DNA of 64,000 nucleotides from Variovorax brevis (GCF_030317105.1 NZ_JASZYG010000004.1:310001-374000), one strand, 5' to 3'; counted from the stretch's first letter, positions 36,584-46,048 are shown. Notes: generated by a model not told the origin, from the sequence alone. Made by a program: numbers and translations.

Positions 36584-37432
36584 ATGAGCAACTCTGACCG
36601 AGCGCGGTTCGGGCGCAAAGGCATGTTCAGTGGTACCAGCGAAAAGGCCTGGATCAGCGCCGCCGTGGGCCTTGCCATCCTGCTGGTGCCCCCGCTGCTG
36701 CCCAATGGCGCAGACCAGTCGCCCCTGGCCGTGGGCCTGCGCCCTTTCGGATGGCTGGCCCTGGGAATCGGGGTGCTGTTCGTCGTGGCGCAGATGCTGA
36801 TGTACCGCCCGCCATCGCCTGCGAACGAGGCTTCAGAGCCTGAAGACCCGCCATTCGGCATGACCCGGCCGTCGGTGCTGCAGGCCTTGGGCATCGGGCG
36901 GGGCGATCGCGGCGTGGCCGAAGTAGAGCCGATGTTCATCGACACGATCGCCGTCTACGAAGCGGAAAAAGAAGGCGAAGGCGCCACTGCGGCGCGCGAG
37001 ACCTCGTGGAGCCCGCGCGTTTTCAAGCACATCGACTGGCGTAATTTCGAGGCCGTGTGCCAGGCCTTCTTTGCGCAGGCGGGCTTTGCTACCAGCAGCC
37101 AGGGCCATGGCGCGGATGGCGGCGTCGACATCTGGCTGCAGTCGCGGCACATGCCCGCGCCGCGCATCGTGCGTTGCCGCCATTGGGAAGGCCAGCCGGT
37201 CAACGTGAAGGAGTTGCGCGACTTCCTGGGCGTGATGACGTCGCAGGGCCTGCAGCACGGAACCTACGTCACCAGTTCGGGCTTCGCGCCGGACGCGGTG
37301 GAGTTCGCCAAGGCCAACGGCATCCAGATGCAGGACGGCGCCACGCTGCTCAAGCTGATCGCCCATCGCACGCAGGAGCAGCAGGACGCGCTGCTCGACA
37401 TTGCCTACGCGCCGGTGGCCGTGAAGGCCTGA
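36584..37432 (+). CDS. Mrr-type nuclease paralogue with altered catalytic triad
   Basis: A 282-residue paralogue of the protein at 34515. It has the same two membrane segments (about 22-40 and 55-73), a longer acidic linker, and an Mrr_cat domain with HGADGGVDIWL (D182) clearly matching its sister. At the position of the catalytic Gln-x-Lys it reads R197-C198-R199 in RIVRCRHWEGQ, so cleavage is probably lost. The C-terminal zinc ribbon is absent. It may retain DNA or partner binding and regulate its active sister. The ATG at 36584 lies nine bases after GAGGCG. It converges on ylqF. Confidence 0.85.
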   Translation: MSNSDRARFGRKGMFSGTSEKAWISAAVGLAILLVPPLLPNGADQSPLAVGLRPFGWLALGIGVLFVVAQMLMYRPPSPANEASEPEDPPFGMTRPSVLQALGIGRGDRGVAEVEPMFIDTIAVYEAEKEGEGATAARETSWSPRVFKHIDWRNFEAVCQAFFAQAGFATSSQGHGADGGVDIWLQSRHMPAPRIVRCRHWEGQPVNVKELRDFLGVMTSQGLQHGTYVTSSGFAPDAVEFAKANGIQMQDGATLLKLIAHRTQEQQDALLDIAYAPVAVKA

Positions 37433-37433
37433 G

Positions 37434-38390
37434 TCAGTCCTGCGGCTCGTCCGCGGCATCGGGCGCCGCACTGCCCTTCTTCTTGTTCTTGCGCGCATCT
37501 TTCTTCGCCTGCCGCGCGGCGTCGGCGGCCTGCCCGGCGGCAAGCCATTGCGCGAACTCTTCCGGGGTTTCGAGCGTGACGCGGCCGAGGTTGCCGCTGC
37601 GAAATTCGTTCATCACGATCTCGGCCGCCTTCTGCAGGTTGACGCGGCCCTTACCCAGCAACGCGCCGCGCTTGCGGCCAATGGCTTCGAGCACTTCCTC
37701 GTCGCGCATCTGCGCAATCGACTCGTCGAGCTTGAAGCGGGCCTCGACCTGCTCGGCATAGTGCTGGCGCAGGTAGTCGAGCAGTTCGAGCGCCACCTCT
37801 TCCTCGTCGTAGGCATTGCGCCCGACGGCACCGCTGGCGGCCAGGTTGTAGCCGCTCTTGTCCACGACGATGCGAGGCCACAGCATGCCGGGCGTGTCCC
37901 AGAGATAGAAGTCGTCGGCGAGCACGATGCGCTGTTCAAGCCGCGTGATGCCCGCCTCGTCGCCCGTCTTGGCCTTGCGCTGCCCCTTGAGCGTGTTGAT
38001 GAGTGTGGACTTGCCAACGTTCGGCACGCCGCAGATGAGCACGCGCATCGGCTTGGCCATGCCGCCGCGGTTGGGCGACAGTTCATGGCAGGCCTTGACC
38101 AGTTGCTGCGCCGGCGCGCTCTCGCTCGCGTCGAGGCCGATGGCGCGCGTGTCGGGCAAAGCGTTGTAGTGCGCGAGCCAGCGCCCGGTGACGGCAGGGT
38201 CGGCAAGGTCCTGCTTGTTGAGCACCTTCAAGCCCGGCTTGTGGCCGGTAAGCGCCTGCAGCATGGGGTTGGCACTCGATCCGGGCAGCCGCGCGTCGAG
38301 CAGTTCGATGACGACGTCGATGTCGACGATGCGCTCGGCGATGGCCTTCTTCGTCACATGCATGTGACCGGGGAACCACTGGATGGCCAT
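37434..38390 (-). CDS. ylqF: Ribosome biogenesis GTPase YlqF/RbgA
   Basis: Circularly permuted GTPase acting in late assembly of the 50S subunit. It has 318 residues starting MAIQWFPGHMHVTKK, the family N-terminus; a longer in-frame start at 38501 adds sequence antisense to the rcoM start and is rejected. Motif order is permuted as expected: G4 LNKQDLAD (near residue 60), G5 ASES, G1 GVPNVGKST (near 120), then G3 DTPGMLWP. A C-terminal RNA-binding part includes RKRGALLGKGRVNLQKAAE and ends in a Lys-rich tail. Confidence 0.93.
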   Translation of the reverse strand: MAIQWFPGHMHVTKKAIAERIVDIDVVIELLDARLPGSSANPMLQALTGHKPGLKVLNKQDLADPAVTGRWLAHYNALPDTRAIGLDASESAPAQQLVKACHELSPNRGGMAKPMRVLICGVPNVGKSTLINTLKGQRKAKTGDEAGITRLEQRIVLADDFYLWDTPGMLWPRIVVDKSGYNLAASGAVGRNAYDEEEVALELLDYLRQHYAEQVEARFKLDESIAQMRDEEVLEAIGRKRGALLGKGRVNLQKAAEIVMNEFRSGNLGRVTLETPEEFAQWLAAGQAADAARQAKKDARKNKKKGSAAPDAADEPQD

Positions 38391-38493
38391 GGCGATCTGA
38401 TCTCTTTGCGTGGTGTTGGGCGGGCCCGCATTGTGACAGCCGGCTGCAAGCGCCAGAATGCAGCACCCACCTGGATGAACAAGAGGCATCATC

Positions 38494-39252
38494 TTGGACA
38501 ACCGATTTCAGAGCCGCAGTCCCTTGTACCTGCTCGAACGCTCGGACGTCGGCGTGGTGCAGCTCGACAGCGATCTCAAGGTCGCGTCCATGAACAGCTT
38601 TGCGCGCCGCGTGCTGCCTGTGGAAGACAAGCAGCCCTTCGAGAAGATGGTGTTGTCCTTCCATCCGGAGCGCTCGCAGCCCAAGGTGAAGTTCCTGCTC
38701 GACCAGGCCGAGTGCCCGGTGAGCAATCCGCCGCCGATGACGATGATCATCAACATCCCCGAGCGGGTGCTGCTCATCAAGGTGACCAAGCTGTCGGACA
38801 TGCGCGGCGACACGGCCGGCTACACGCTCATCTTCTATGACATCACCGAACTGGTGAGTGGCGACGAACTCGTGGTGCCGAAATTGCAGAGCAAGCGCCA
38901 ACTCCACAAGATCCCGACCGTGTCGCAAAACCGCATCGTGCTGGTGGACGTGGAGCAAGTGACCTTCATCCGCTCCGAAGGGCACTACACCTGGGTGAGC
39001 ACTGCGCAGGGTTCGAGCTTCTGCAACCTGAACATGAGCGACCTGGCCGACCGGCTCGACGGCGCGTCCTTCATGCGCATCCACCGCAGCTACCTCGCCA
39101 ACCTGGACTACGCCGAGCAGATCATCCGCGAGGAAGGCAAGGTCGGCCTCAAGCTGCGCGGCGAAAGCACCGCCCTGCCGGTGGCACGCACCAGCGTGCA
39201 GCTGCTGATGGAGCGGCTGGGCATCACCGAGCCTGACCTCGCCAGAAGCTGA
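38494..39252 (+). CDS. rcoM: RcoM-type CO-sensing heme-PAS/LytTR transcription regulator
   Basis: Single-component regulator of 252 residues. An N-terminal PAS domain (about 10-120) is followed directly by a LytTR DNA-binding domain (about 140-245; IVLVDVEQVTFIRSEGHYTWVST, FMRIHRSYLANL). It aligns well with Burkholderia xenovorans RcoM: SFHPERS gives H57, ECPVSNPPP gives C74 and MTMIINIPERVLLIKV gives M84. These correspond to RcoM His74, Cys94 and Met104, the heme ligands. It lies immediately upstream of the CO dehydrogenase genes. No ATG is in frame; TTG 38494 with AAGAGG seven bases upstream is the best start. Expected to activate coxM when CO binds. Confidence 0.88.
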   Translation: MDNRFQSRSPLYLLERSDVGVVQLDSDLKVASMNSFARRVLPVEDKQPFEKMVLSFHPERSQPKVKFLLDQAECPVSNPPPMTMIINIPERVLLIKVTKLSDMRGDTAGYTLIFYDITELVSGDELVVPKLQSKRQLHKIPTVSQNRIVLVDVEQVTFIRSEGHYTWVSTAQGSSFCNLNMSDLADRLDGASFMRIHRSYLANLDYAEQIIREEGKVGLKLRGESTALPVARTSVQLLMERLGITEPDLARS

Positions 39253-39289
39253 TCCGGGATAACCCGCGAGCCGCTTTCAGCGCTCGCCA

Positions 39290-39352
39290 TTCATGCACGC
39301 GCTGCCGCATTTCGTGCGCGTCCGTGCGCCGTTCGTGCAACGCGTTTCATGA
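39290..39352 (+). promoter_or_regulatory. Candidate RcoM operator: array of TTCRTG direct repeats
   Basis: The 180-base rcoM-coxM gap holds TTCATGC (39290), TTCGTGC (39311), TCCGTGC (39321), TTCGTGC (39332) and TTCATGA (39346). All are in the same orientation, mostly 10-11 or about 21 bases apart. Spaced direct repeats on one face of the helix are what LytTR-domain proteins, including RcoM, are known to bind. No convincing -35/-10 pair is seen downstream. The rest of the gap shows nothing else recognised. Confidence 0.55.
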
Positions 39353-39432
39353 CGCATCGATGCAGCGCTAGCTTCGGCTTGCAGCAGCCCCGTCGACGAC
39401 GCGTGGCGGCGCAAGAACGAGGAGACAGCACG

Positions 39433-40296
39433 ATGATTCCAGCCGCATTCGACTATCACGCGCCGCGTTCGGTCGCGGACGCCATCGGCATGCTGGGCCA
39501 GTACGGCGGCGACGCCAAGCTGCTGGCTGGCGGCCACAGCCTGCTGCCGATGATGAAGTTGCGCTTCGCGCAGCCGGCGCACCTGATCGACCTCAACGGC
39601 ATTGCCGAACTGCGCGGCATCCGCGAGGAAGGCGACACCATCTGCATCGGCGCGATGACCGTCGAGAACGAGATCATCCGCTCCACGCTGCTGCAGGCCA
39701 GGGTGCCCCTGCTGCCTGAAGCCGCGCGGCAGATCGCCGACCCGCAGGTGCGCAACCGCGGCACAATCGGCGGCGACATTGCGCACGGCGATCCCGCCAA
39801 CGACCACCCCGCGATCGCGATGGCGCTGGACGCCGTCTTCGTGCTGCACGGGCCGAAGGGCGAGCGCCAGGTGAAGGCCGACGCTTTCTTCCACGGCACC
39901 TACATGACGGAAGCGGCCGAGGACGAAATCCTTGCCGAGATCCGCGTGCCCGCCTTCGCCAAAGGCACCGGCTGGGCCTACGAGAAGCTCAAGCGCAAGA
40001 CGGGCGACTTCGCGACCGCCGCGGCCGCCGTCGTGCTGCGCATCGACAACGGCGCCGTGAGCCACGTGCGCATTGCACTGACCAACCTCGCGCCCACCGC
40101 GCTGCGTGCGACCGATGCAGAAGCCGCGCTGATGGGCAAGCCGCTGGACGATGCCGCCATCGCCGACGCTGCCGCCAAAGCCAGCGCCGCCTGCGACCCG
40201 GCCGAAGACCTGCGCGGCGACCGCGAATACAAGACCGCGATGGCCGGCCAGATGGTCAAGCGCGCCATCGCCAAAGCGGCATCGCGCTGCAACTGA
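39433..40296 (+). CDS. coxM: Aerobic CO dehydrogenase, medium FAD subunit
   Basis: Flavoprotein subunit that passes electrons from the [2Fe-2S] subunit to the respiratory chain. It is 287 residues, one fewer than Oligotropha CoxM. FAD-binding motifs are exactly placed: AGGHS at 32-36 and TIGGD at 111-115. The ATG at 39433 has a GAGGAGA ribosome site nine bases upstream; the in-frame upstream codons overlap the regulatory repeats. It is first in the coxMSLGDEF order, with coxS starting 24 bases after its stop. Confidence 0.95.
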   Translation: MIPAAFDYHAPRSVADAIGMLGQYGGDAKLLAGGHSLLPMMKLRFAQPAHLIDLNGIAELRGIREEGDTICIGAMTVENEIIRSTLLQARVPLLPEAARQIADPQVRNRGTIGGDIAHGDPANDHPAIAMALDAVFVLHGPKGERQVKADAFFHGTYMTEAAEDEILAEIRVPAFAKGTGWAYEKLKRKTGDFATAAAAVVLRIDNGAVSHVRIALTNLAPTALRATDAEAALMGKPLDDAAIADAAAKASAACDPAEDLRGDREYKTAMAGQMVKRAIAKAASRCN

Positions 40297-40320
40297 ATAA
40301 AGAAGCGGAGACAGCCCCCC

Positions 40321-40812
40321 ATGAGCAAGTCATTCATCACCGTCAAGGTCAACGGCAAGGCGTATGAAAAGGCCGTCGAGCCGCGCATGCTGCTCGTGCA
40401 TTTCCTGCGCGAGGAATGCATGCTCACCGGCGCCCACATCGGCTGCGAGACCAGCCATTGCGGCGCGTGCACCGTCGACATCGACGGCGCTTCGGTCAAG
40501 AGCTGCACGCACCTTGCGGTGCAGTGCAACGGCGCCGAGGTGATGACCGTCGAAGGCCTCGCCAAGGGCCCGCTGCTGCACGCGGTGCAAGAGGGCTTCT
40601 ACAAGGAACACGGCTTGCAATGCGGCTTCTGCACGCCCGGCATGCTGATGCGCGCCTACCGCTTCCTGCAGGAGAACCCGAACCCCAGCGAAGACGAGGT
40701 GCGCCATGGCATGAGCGGAAACCTGTGCCGTTGCACGGGTTACCAGAACATCGTCAAGGCGGTTCTCCACGCCGCTGCCAAACTGCAAGAGACGCAGAAG
40801 GAGGCCGCATGA
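40321..40812 (+). CDS. coxS: Aerobic CO dehydrogenase, small iron-sulfur subunit
   Basis: Two [2Fe-2S] subunit of 163 residues. The plant-type cluster ligands are C42, C47, C50 and C62 ([10 protein letters not shown]...C), and the molybdenum-proximal cluster ligands are C101, C104, C136 and C138 (CGFCTPGM...CRCTGY). Both sets are complete and spaced as in the Oligotropha enzyme. It wires the Mo-Cu site in CoxL to FAD in CoxM. Its stop overlaps the coxL start (ATGA). Confidence 0.95.
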   Translation: MSKSFITVKVNGKAYEKAVEPRMLLVHFLREECMLTGAHIGCETSHCGACTVDIDGASVKSCTHLAVQCNGAEVMTVEGLAKGPLLHAVQEGFYKEHGLQCGFCTPGMLMRAYRFLQENPNPSEDEVRHGMSGNLCRCTGYQNIVKAVLHAAAKLQETQKEAA

Positions 40813-43223
40813 ACGCCCCCATCGATCCCGCACTGCTCGAACGCAGCGCCGCGCTGCAGGGCTTGGGCGACAGCCGCCTGCGCAAGGAAGACGCGCGCTT
40901 CATCCAGGGCAAGGGCAACTATGTCGACGACATCAAGCTGCCGGGCATGGTGCACATGGCCATCGTGCGCTCGCCGCTCGCGCATGCACGCATCACGAAG
41001 ATCGACAAGAGCGAAGCGCTGAAAGTGCCGGGCGTGCTCGCCGTTCTCACGGCCGACGACCTCAAGCCCCTCAAGCTGCACTGGATGCCAACGCTGGCGG
41101 GCGACGTCGCTGCCGTGCTGGCCGACGAAAAGGTGCACTTCCAGATGCAGGAAGTGGCGGTCGTCATCGCCGAAGACCGCTACGCGGCGGCCGACGGCGT
41201 GGAAGCGGTGCTTGTCGAATACGAGGAACTGCCCGTCGTCATCGACCCCTTCAAGGCGCTGGAGGCCGGCGCGCCCGTGCTGCGTGAAGACCTCGCCGGC
41301 AAGACCGAAGGCGTGCACGGCAAGCGCGAGCATCACAACCACATCTTCACCTGGGATGCGGGCGACAAGGCGGCAACCGACGCGGCCTTTGCGTCGGCGC
41401 CGGTCACCGTGAAAGAGCGCATCTTCTATCCGCGCGTGCATCCGTGCCCGCTGGAAACCTGCGGCTGCGTGGCTTCCTTCGATCCGGTTCGCGGCGAACT
41501 GGTGACCTACATGACCTCGCAGGCGCCGCACGTGGTGCGAACGGTCGTCTCGCTGCTGTCGGGCATTCCGGAATCGAAGGTGCGCATCGTCTCGCCGGAC
41601 ATCGGAGGGGGCTTCGGCAACAAGGTGGGCGTGTATCCGGGCTATGTCTGCGCGATCGTCGCGAGCATCGTGCTGGGCCGGCCGGTGAAGTGGATCGAGG
41701 ACCGCATCGAGAACATCTCGAGCACGGCCTTTGCGCGGGACTATCACATGGACGGCGAGATCGCCGCGACGCAGGACGGCAGGATCCTCGGCCTGCGCGT
41801 GAATGTGGTGGCGGACCACGGCGCCTTCGATGCCTGCGCCGATCCGACCAAGTACCCGGCAGGCCTGTTCCACATCTGCTCGGGCTCCTACGACATTGCC
41901 GCCGCGTACTGCAGCGTGAAAGGGGTTTACACGAACAAGGCGCCGGGCGGCGTGGCGTACCGCTGCTCGTTCCGCGTGACCGAGGCGGTGTACCTTGTCG
42001 AGCGCATGGTCGACATCCTTGCGCAGCAGTTGGGCATGGACAAGGCCGAGATCCGCGCGAAGAACTTCATCCGCAAGGAGCAGTTCCCCTACACCTCGCC
42101 CTTCGGCTTCGAGTACGACTCGGGGGACTATCACACGGCCTTGCAGAAGGTGCTCGACGCGTGCGACTACAAGGGCCTGCGCGCCGAGCAAGCCCTTAAG
42201 CGCGCCGACCCGGACAGCCCGACCTTGATGGGCATCGGACTCGTCTCCTTTACCGAAGTGGTCGGCGCCGGGCCGAGCAAGATGTGCGACATCCTGGGCG
42301 TCGGCATGTTCGACAGCTGCGAAATCCGCGTGCATCCCACAGGCAGCGCCATTGCCCGCATGGGCACGATCACGCAGGGCCAAGGCCACCAGACCACGTA
42401 CGCGCAGATCATCGCCACCGAACTGGGCATTCCTTCGGAAGTGATCCAGGTGGAAGAAGGCGACACCAGCACCGCGCCTTATGGCTTGGGCACCTATGGC
42501 TCGCGCTCCACGCCTGTCGCAGGCGCGGCCATCGCACTGGCCGCGCGGAAGATCCACGCCAAGGCACACAAGATCGCGGCGCATCTGCTGGAAGTCGGCG
42601 AGAACGATCTGGACTGGGAGATCGACCGCTTCAAGGTCAAAGGCGACGATGCGAAGTTCAAGACGATGAAGGACATCTGCTGGGCCGCCTACCACCAGGC
42701 GCCGCCGGGCCTGGAGCCCGGCCTCGAAGCGGTGCACTACTACGACCCGCCGAACTTCACCTACCCCTTCGGCATCTACCTGTGCGTGGTCGACATCGAC
42801 CGCGGCACGGGCGAGACGAAGGTGCGGCGCTTCTACGCGCTGGACGACTGCGGCACGCGCATCAACCCGATGATCATCGAAGGCCAGATCCACGGCGGCC
42901 TGACTGAAGGCTACGCGGTCGCCATGGGCCAGCAGATGCCTTTCGATGCGCAGGGCAACCTGATGGGCAACACGCTGATGGACTACTTCCTGCCCACGGC
43001 CGTCGAAACGCCGAAGTGGGAAACCGACCACACGGTGACGCCGTCGCCGCACCACCCCATCGGTGCGAAGGGCGTGGCCGAATCGCCGCACGTCGGCTCC
43101 ATTCCGACCTTCACGTCCGCGGTGGTCGATGCTTTTGCGCACCTGGGCGTGAAGCACATGGTGATGCCGCACAGCGCTTACCGCGTGTGGCAACAGTTGA
43201 AAGCGAGCGGCGTCGCGCTCTGA
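40809..43223 (+). CDS. coxL: Aerobic CO dehydrogenase, large Mo-Cu subunit (form I)
   Basis: Catalytic subunit oxidising CO with water to CO2, protons and electrons. It has 804 residues (Oligotropha 809). The form I active-site loop AYRCSFR is present with the Cu-binding Cys at 386 (bases 41964-41966). Residues equivalent to Oligotropha Gln240 and Glu763 are Q238 in TSQAPHVVR and E758 in GVAESPH. The molybdopterin-cytosine-dinucleotide region includes GGGFGNK and [11 protein letters not shown]. Form II homologues read AYRGAGR instead, so this is the true CO-oxidising type. Expression is probably controlled by RcoM. Confidence 0.96.
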   Translation: MNAPIDPALLERSAALQGLGDSRLRKEDARFIQGKGNYVDDIKLPGMVHMAIVRSPLAHARITKIDKSEALKVPGVLAVLTADDLKPLKLHWMPTLAGDVAAVLADEKVHFQMQEVAVVIAEDRYAAADGVEAVLVEYEELPVVIDPFKALEAGAPVLREDLAGKTEGVHGKREHHNHIFTWDAGDKAATDAAFASAPVTVKERIFYPRVHPCPLETCGCVASFDPVRGELVTYMTSQAPHVVRTVVSLLSGIPESKVRIVSPDIGGGFGNKVGVYPGYVCAIVASIVLGRPVKWIEDRIENISSTAFARDYHMDGEIAATQDGRILGLRVNVVADHGAFDACADPTKYPAGLFHICSGSYDIAAAYCSVKGVYTNKAPGGVAYRCSFRVTEAVYLVERMVDILAQQLGMDKAEIRAKNFIRKEQFPYTSPFGFEYDSGDYHTALQKVLDACDYKGLRAEQALKRADPDSPTLMGIGLVSFTEVVGAGPSKMCDILGVGMFDSCEIRVHPTGSAIARMGTITQGQGHQTTYAQIIATELGIPSEVIQVEEGDTSTAPYGLGTYGSRSTPVAGAAIALAARKIHAKAHKIAAHLLEVGENDLDWEIDRFKVKGDDAKFKTMKDICWAAYHQAPPGLEPGLEAVHYYDPPNFTYPFGIYLCVVDIDRGTGETKVRRFYALDDCGTRINPMIIEGQIHGGLTEGYAVAMGQQMPFDAQGNLMGNTLMDYFLPTAVETPKWETDHTVTPSPHHPIGAKGVAESPHVGSIPTFTSAVVDAFAHLGVKHMVMPHSAYRVWQQLKASGVAL

Positions 43224-43235
43224 CGCAGGACCACT

Positions 43236-43907
43236 ATGGAAGTCAAGCTCGAAAAACGCTATCCGCTGGAAGTCGACAGCGCGCGCGCATGGCAAGTGCT
43301 GCGCGACGTCGCGGCCGTGGCCGGCTGCATGCCCGGCGCGGCCATCACCGACAAGGTCGATGACACGCACTACAAGGGCCAGGTCAAGGTGAAGGTCGGA
43401 CCGGCGAATGCGGCTTTTGCGGGGGACATCGAAGTGCTGGCGCTGGAAGAGCAATCCATGACGCTGCAGCTTCTGGGCAAGGGTGCCGATCGCGCAGGAT
43501 CGTCGGCGTCGATGGACTTGAGGGCCACGATCGAGCATGGCGAGACGCCCGCCACGTCGGTGCTGGTCGGGCAGGCGACGGTGATCGTCAACGGCAAGTT
43601 CGCGCAGTTCGGCGGCAGGTTGATGACGCAGGTGTCGGACATGTTGCTGGCGCAGTTCGCGGACAACTTTCGTGCGGCTGCTGCGGCCCTGCCTGCTCCG
43701 GTGCCGGTGGCTTCGGTTGGCGCGGCCGCATTGCAGCCGGAAGCGGCAAATGATGCGGGCGTGGCGTTCACCGCGCCTGTCGCCGCACGACAATCCGTGT
43801 CCGCATCCGCGCCCCCAGCACAAGCCAGCGAGATCAACGCGCTCGCCATCGCCTGGAATCTCGTCAAGGGCTGGTTCGCCGGACTGTTCGGCAAGCGGCA
43901 GGCCTGA
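43236..43907 (+). CDS. coxG: CoxG, carbon monoxide dehydrogenase membrane-recruitment protein (SRPBCC fold)
   Basis: A 223-residue protein with an N-terminal SRPBCC/CoxG domain (EVDSARAWQVLRDVAAVAGCMPGA, then GKGADRAGSSASMDLRATI and VNGKFAQFGGRLMTQVSDML). After it come an Ala/Pro-rich linker and a short hydrophobic C-terminus (LAIAWNLVKGWFAGLFG). CoxG proteins have been shown in other bacteria to recruit CO dehydrogenase to the membrane and aid electron transfer to quinone; the C-terminal hydrophobic anchor fits that. It starts 13 bases after coxL, with a 7-base gap to coxD. Confidence 0.92.
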   Translation: MEVKLEKRYPLEVDSARAWQVLRDVAAVAGCMPGAAITDKVDDTHYKGQVKVKVGPANAAFAGDIEVLALEEQSMTLQLLGKGADRAGSSASMDLRATIEHGETPATSVLVGQATVIVNGKFAQFGGRLMTQVSDMLLAQFADNFRAAAAALPAPVPVASVGAAALQPEAANDAGVAFTAPVAARQSVSASAPPAQASEINALAIAWNLVKGWFAGLFGKRQA

Positions 43908-43914
43908 GAGCGCC

Positions 43915-44841
43915 ATGTCCGAAGCGGCGACCGTCATCACCGAATCGACATTGCGCGAATCGTTGCACGGTGCGGGCTACATCGCGGACGAGGCGCTGGT
44001 CACGACCTTGTGGCTGGCCGGTGAACTGCAGCGCCCCCTGCTCGTGGAAGGCGATGCCGGCGTCGGCAAGACCTCGCTTGCCGCTTCCCTGGCCCAAGCC
44101 CGCGGACAAGCACTCGTGCGCCTGCAATGCCACGAGGGACTCGACCTCTCGCAAGCGGCCTATGAGTGGAACTACGGACGGCAACTGCTCGCCATCCGCC
44201 TGCACGAGACGCAAGCCGGCTCGCTGAAGGAATCCGACCTGTTCTCGCGCGACTACCTGCTCGAACGGCCCTTGCTGCGCGCGATTTCCAGCGAACAGCC
44301 TTGCGTCCTGCTGATTGATGAGATCGATCGCGCCGACGAGGCGTTCGAAGCCTTCCTGCTCGAAGTGCTGGCCGACTACCAGATCACCGTGCCTGAACTG
44401 GGCACGTTGCGCGCGCTGCACATTCCGCAAGTCGTGCTCACCAGCAACGGCACGCGCGAACTCTCCGATGCCTTGCGGCGGCGCTGCCTTTATCACTACC
44501 TCGAATACCCGACGCTCGCCCGCGAGATCGCGATCGTGCGGGCCACCCTGCCCGGCGCCGAAAGCGCGCTCGTGGAACAGGCCGTGGCCTTCGTGCAGCG
44601 CTTGCGACGCGAGGATCTGGCCAAGGCACCCGGCATCGCCGAGACGCTGGACTGGGTGCGTGCCTTGCATCGACTCACGTTCAAGGCGCTGCCGGACGAT
44701 CCGCATGCCATCGCGGGCACGCTGTCGTGCCTGCTCAAGACACGCGAAGACCGCTTCCAGCTTGGCGAGGAACGCGTTCGCCAGTTGATCGAAGGCCGAC
44801 GCATCGTGGGAGTCGCCGAGAAGGCGGCGCAACCGACATGA
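43915..44841 (+). CDS. coxD: CoxD, MoxR-type AAA+ ATPase for Mo-Cu centre maturation
   Basis: A 308-residue AAA+ chaperone of the MoxR class. Walker A EGDAGVGKTS lies near residue 44, the MoxR-type FSRDYLLERPLLRAI insert follows, then Walker B VLLIDEIDRADEAFE and sensor 1 VVLTSNGTRELSDALRRRC. In Oligotropha CoxD is needed to insert sulfur and copper into the [CuSMoO2] site. The ATG at 43915 follows coxG by seven bases, and its stop overlaps the coxE start (ATGA). A MoxR plus VWA pair is the standard partnership. Confidence 0.93.
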   Translation: MSEAATVITESTLRESLHGAGYIADEALVTTLWLAGELQRPLLVEGDAGVGKTSLAASLAQARGQALVRLQCHEGLDLSQAAYEWNYGRQLLAIRLHETQAGSLKESDLFSRDYLLERPLLRAISSEQPCVLLIDEIDRADEAFEAFLLEVLADYQITVPELGTLRALHIPQVVLTSNGTRELSDALRRRCLYHYLEYPTLAREIAIVRATLPGAESALVEQAVAFVQRLRREDLAKAPGIAETLDWVRALHRLTFKALPDDPHAIAGTLSCLLKTREDRFQLGEERVRQLIEGRRIVGVAEKAAQPT

Positions 44842-46019
44842 GCAACGTTCCCGCCGACACGACCGCGCGCCCGCTCGAGAGCATCGCTGGGTTCGCGGCC
44901 TTGCTGCGCGAGCACGGCATGAAAGTCGGCATCGCCGAGCAGCAAGCCTTCGTGCACGCGGCGCTGCGCATGCCGCTGGAACGCGCGGCGCGGCTCGATG
45001 CCGCGTGGCGCGCGATTGCCTGCCACGACGCGCGCGACTGGCGCCGCTGGCCCGAACTGTTCGATCGCTATTGGCATCCGCAGCGCACCCGCGGCACCAC
45101 GAAGTTCAGCGGGCAAACACGGCCCAGCCGCAACCTCCAGCAAGTGGTGCGGGCGCTGCACGACAACATGGCGAGCGCCAAGCCATCTGCCGCGCCCGGC
45201 GCCGCGGACACGGCGCTCGACGTGCCGGCGATGGCCGCCGGGGACGATGGCCTCCAGCGTGCACAAGGCGGTGCGAGCCGCGCCGACCCGCTGCACGACC
45301 GCTCGCTTTCGCAATGGCTGCCACAAGACCTCGCGCGGCTCGAGCAGTTGGCCGAGCAGATCGCACGACACCTGCGCCGCCGCCTCACGCGTCGCTGGCA
45401 CGACAGCGCGCGCGGGCAGCGCCTGGACGTGCGCCGCACGCTGCGCGCCAGCCTGCGCACCGGCGGCTTGCCACTGCACCCGGTGTGGCGCACACCGCGC
45501 CGCGAGTTGCCGCGCCTGTTCATCCTCGTCGACGTGAGCCGCTCGATGGAAACGCATGCCCAACTGTTCCTGCGCATCGCACGCGCCTTCGTTTCGGCGA
45601 TGAACGCCCGAGTCTTCGTGTTTCACACGCGGCTTGCCGAAGTGACCCCGCTGCTGCGCGGCGATTCGCAGGCGGTGCAGGAAAAGATCAACGCCGTCAC
45701 GGCCGGCTTTGGCGGTGGCACGCGCATCGCAACGAGCGTGAGCGACTTCCATGCAGTGCATGCGCGCGCCCAACTCACGCGCAATGCGCGCGTGTGGGTG
45801 TTGTCGGACGGCTTCGATGCGGATGCGCCGCATCAGCTGGCCGGGGAACTGGGCCGCGTGCGTGCGCGCGGCGCTCGCATCCATTGGTTTCATCCCAGCG
45901 AAAAGGCGCCAGCCTCGCAGGCCATGCAACAGGTCGCGGCGCAAGGCGGCTTGGTGGAACGCTATTCGCGGCTGGACAGCTTGCGCGACCTCGCCGACCT
46001 TTCGCGGCAGTTGCACTGA
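44838..46019 (+). CDS. coxE: CoxE, VWA-domain protein for CO dehydrogenase maturation
   Basis: A 393-residue protein with C-terminal von Willebrand A domain. The MIDAS motif is in FILVDVSRSMETH (D-x-S-x-S, near residue 236) with the Thr and Asp positions in FGGGTRIATS and LSDGFDAD. The N-terminal ~200 residues are the CoxE-family helical domain (ESIAGFAALLREHGMKVGIAEQQAF). It is thought to act with the CoxD ATPase to remodel apo-CoxL. Its start overlaps coxD. Cytosolic; no signal or membrane segment. Confidence 0.92.
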   Translation: MSNVPADTTARPLESIAGFAALLREHGMKVGIAEQQAFVHAALRMPLERAARLDAAWRAIACHDARDWRRWPELFDRYWHPQRTRGTTKFSGQTRPSRNLQQVVRALHDNMASAKPSAAPGAADTALDVPAMAAGDDGLQRAQGGASRADPLHDRSLSQWLPQDLARLEQLAEQIARHLRRRLTRRWHDSARGQRLDVRRTLRASLRTGGLPLHPVWRTPRRELPRLFILVDVSRSMETHAQLFLRIARAFVSAMNARVFVFHTRLAEVTPLLRGDSQAVQEKINAVTAGFGGGTRIATSVSDFHAVHARAQLTRNARVWVLSDGFDADAPHQLAGELGRVRARGARIHWFHPSEKAPASQAMQQVAAQGGLVERYSRLDSLRDLADLSRQLH

Positions 46020-46048
46020 GCGCCGGCGGAGGCAGAAGGAGACAGATC

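Noticed and set aside
40740..43940. 1066-codon open frame antisense to coxL
   Set aside because: High-GC codon bias of coxL creates a long open shadow frame; its translation is Arg/His/Val-rich without any domain, and coxL is beyond doubt.
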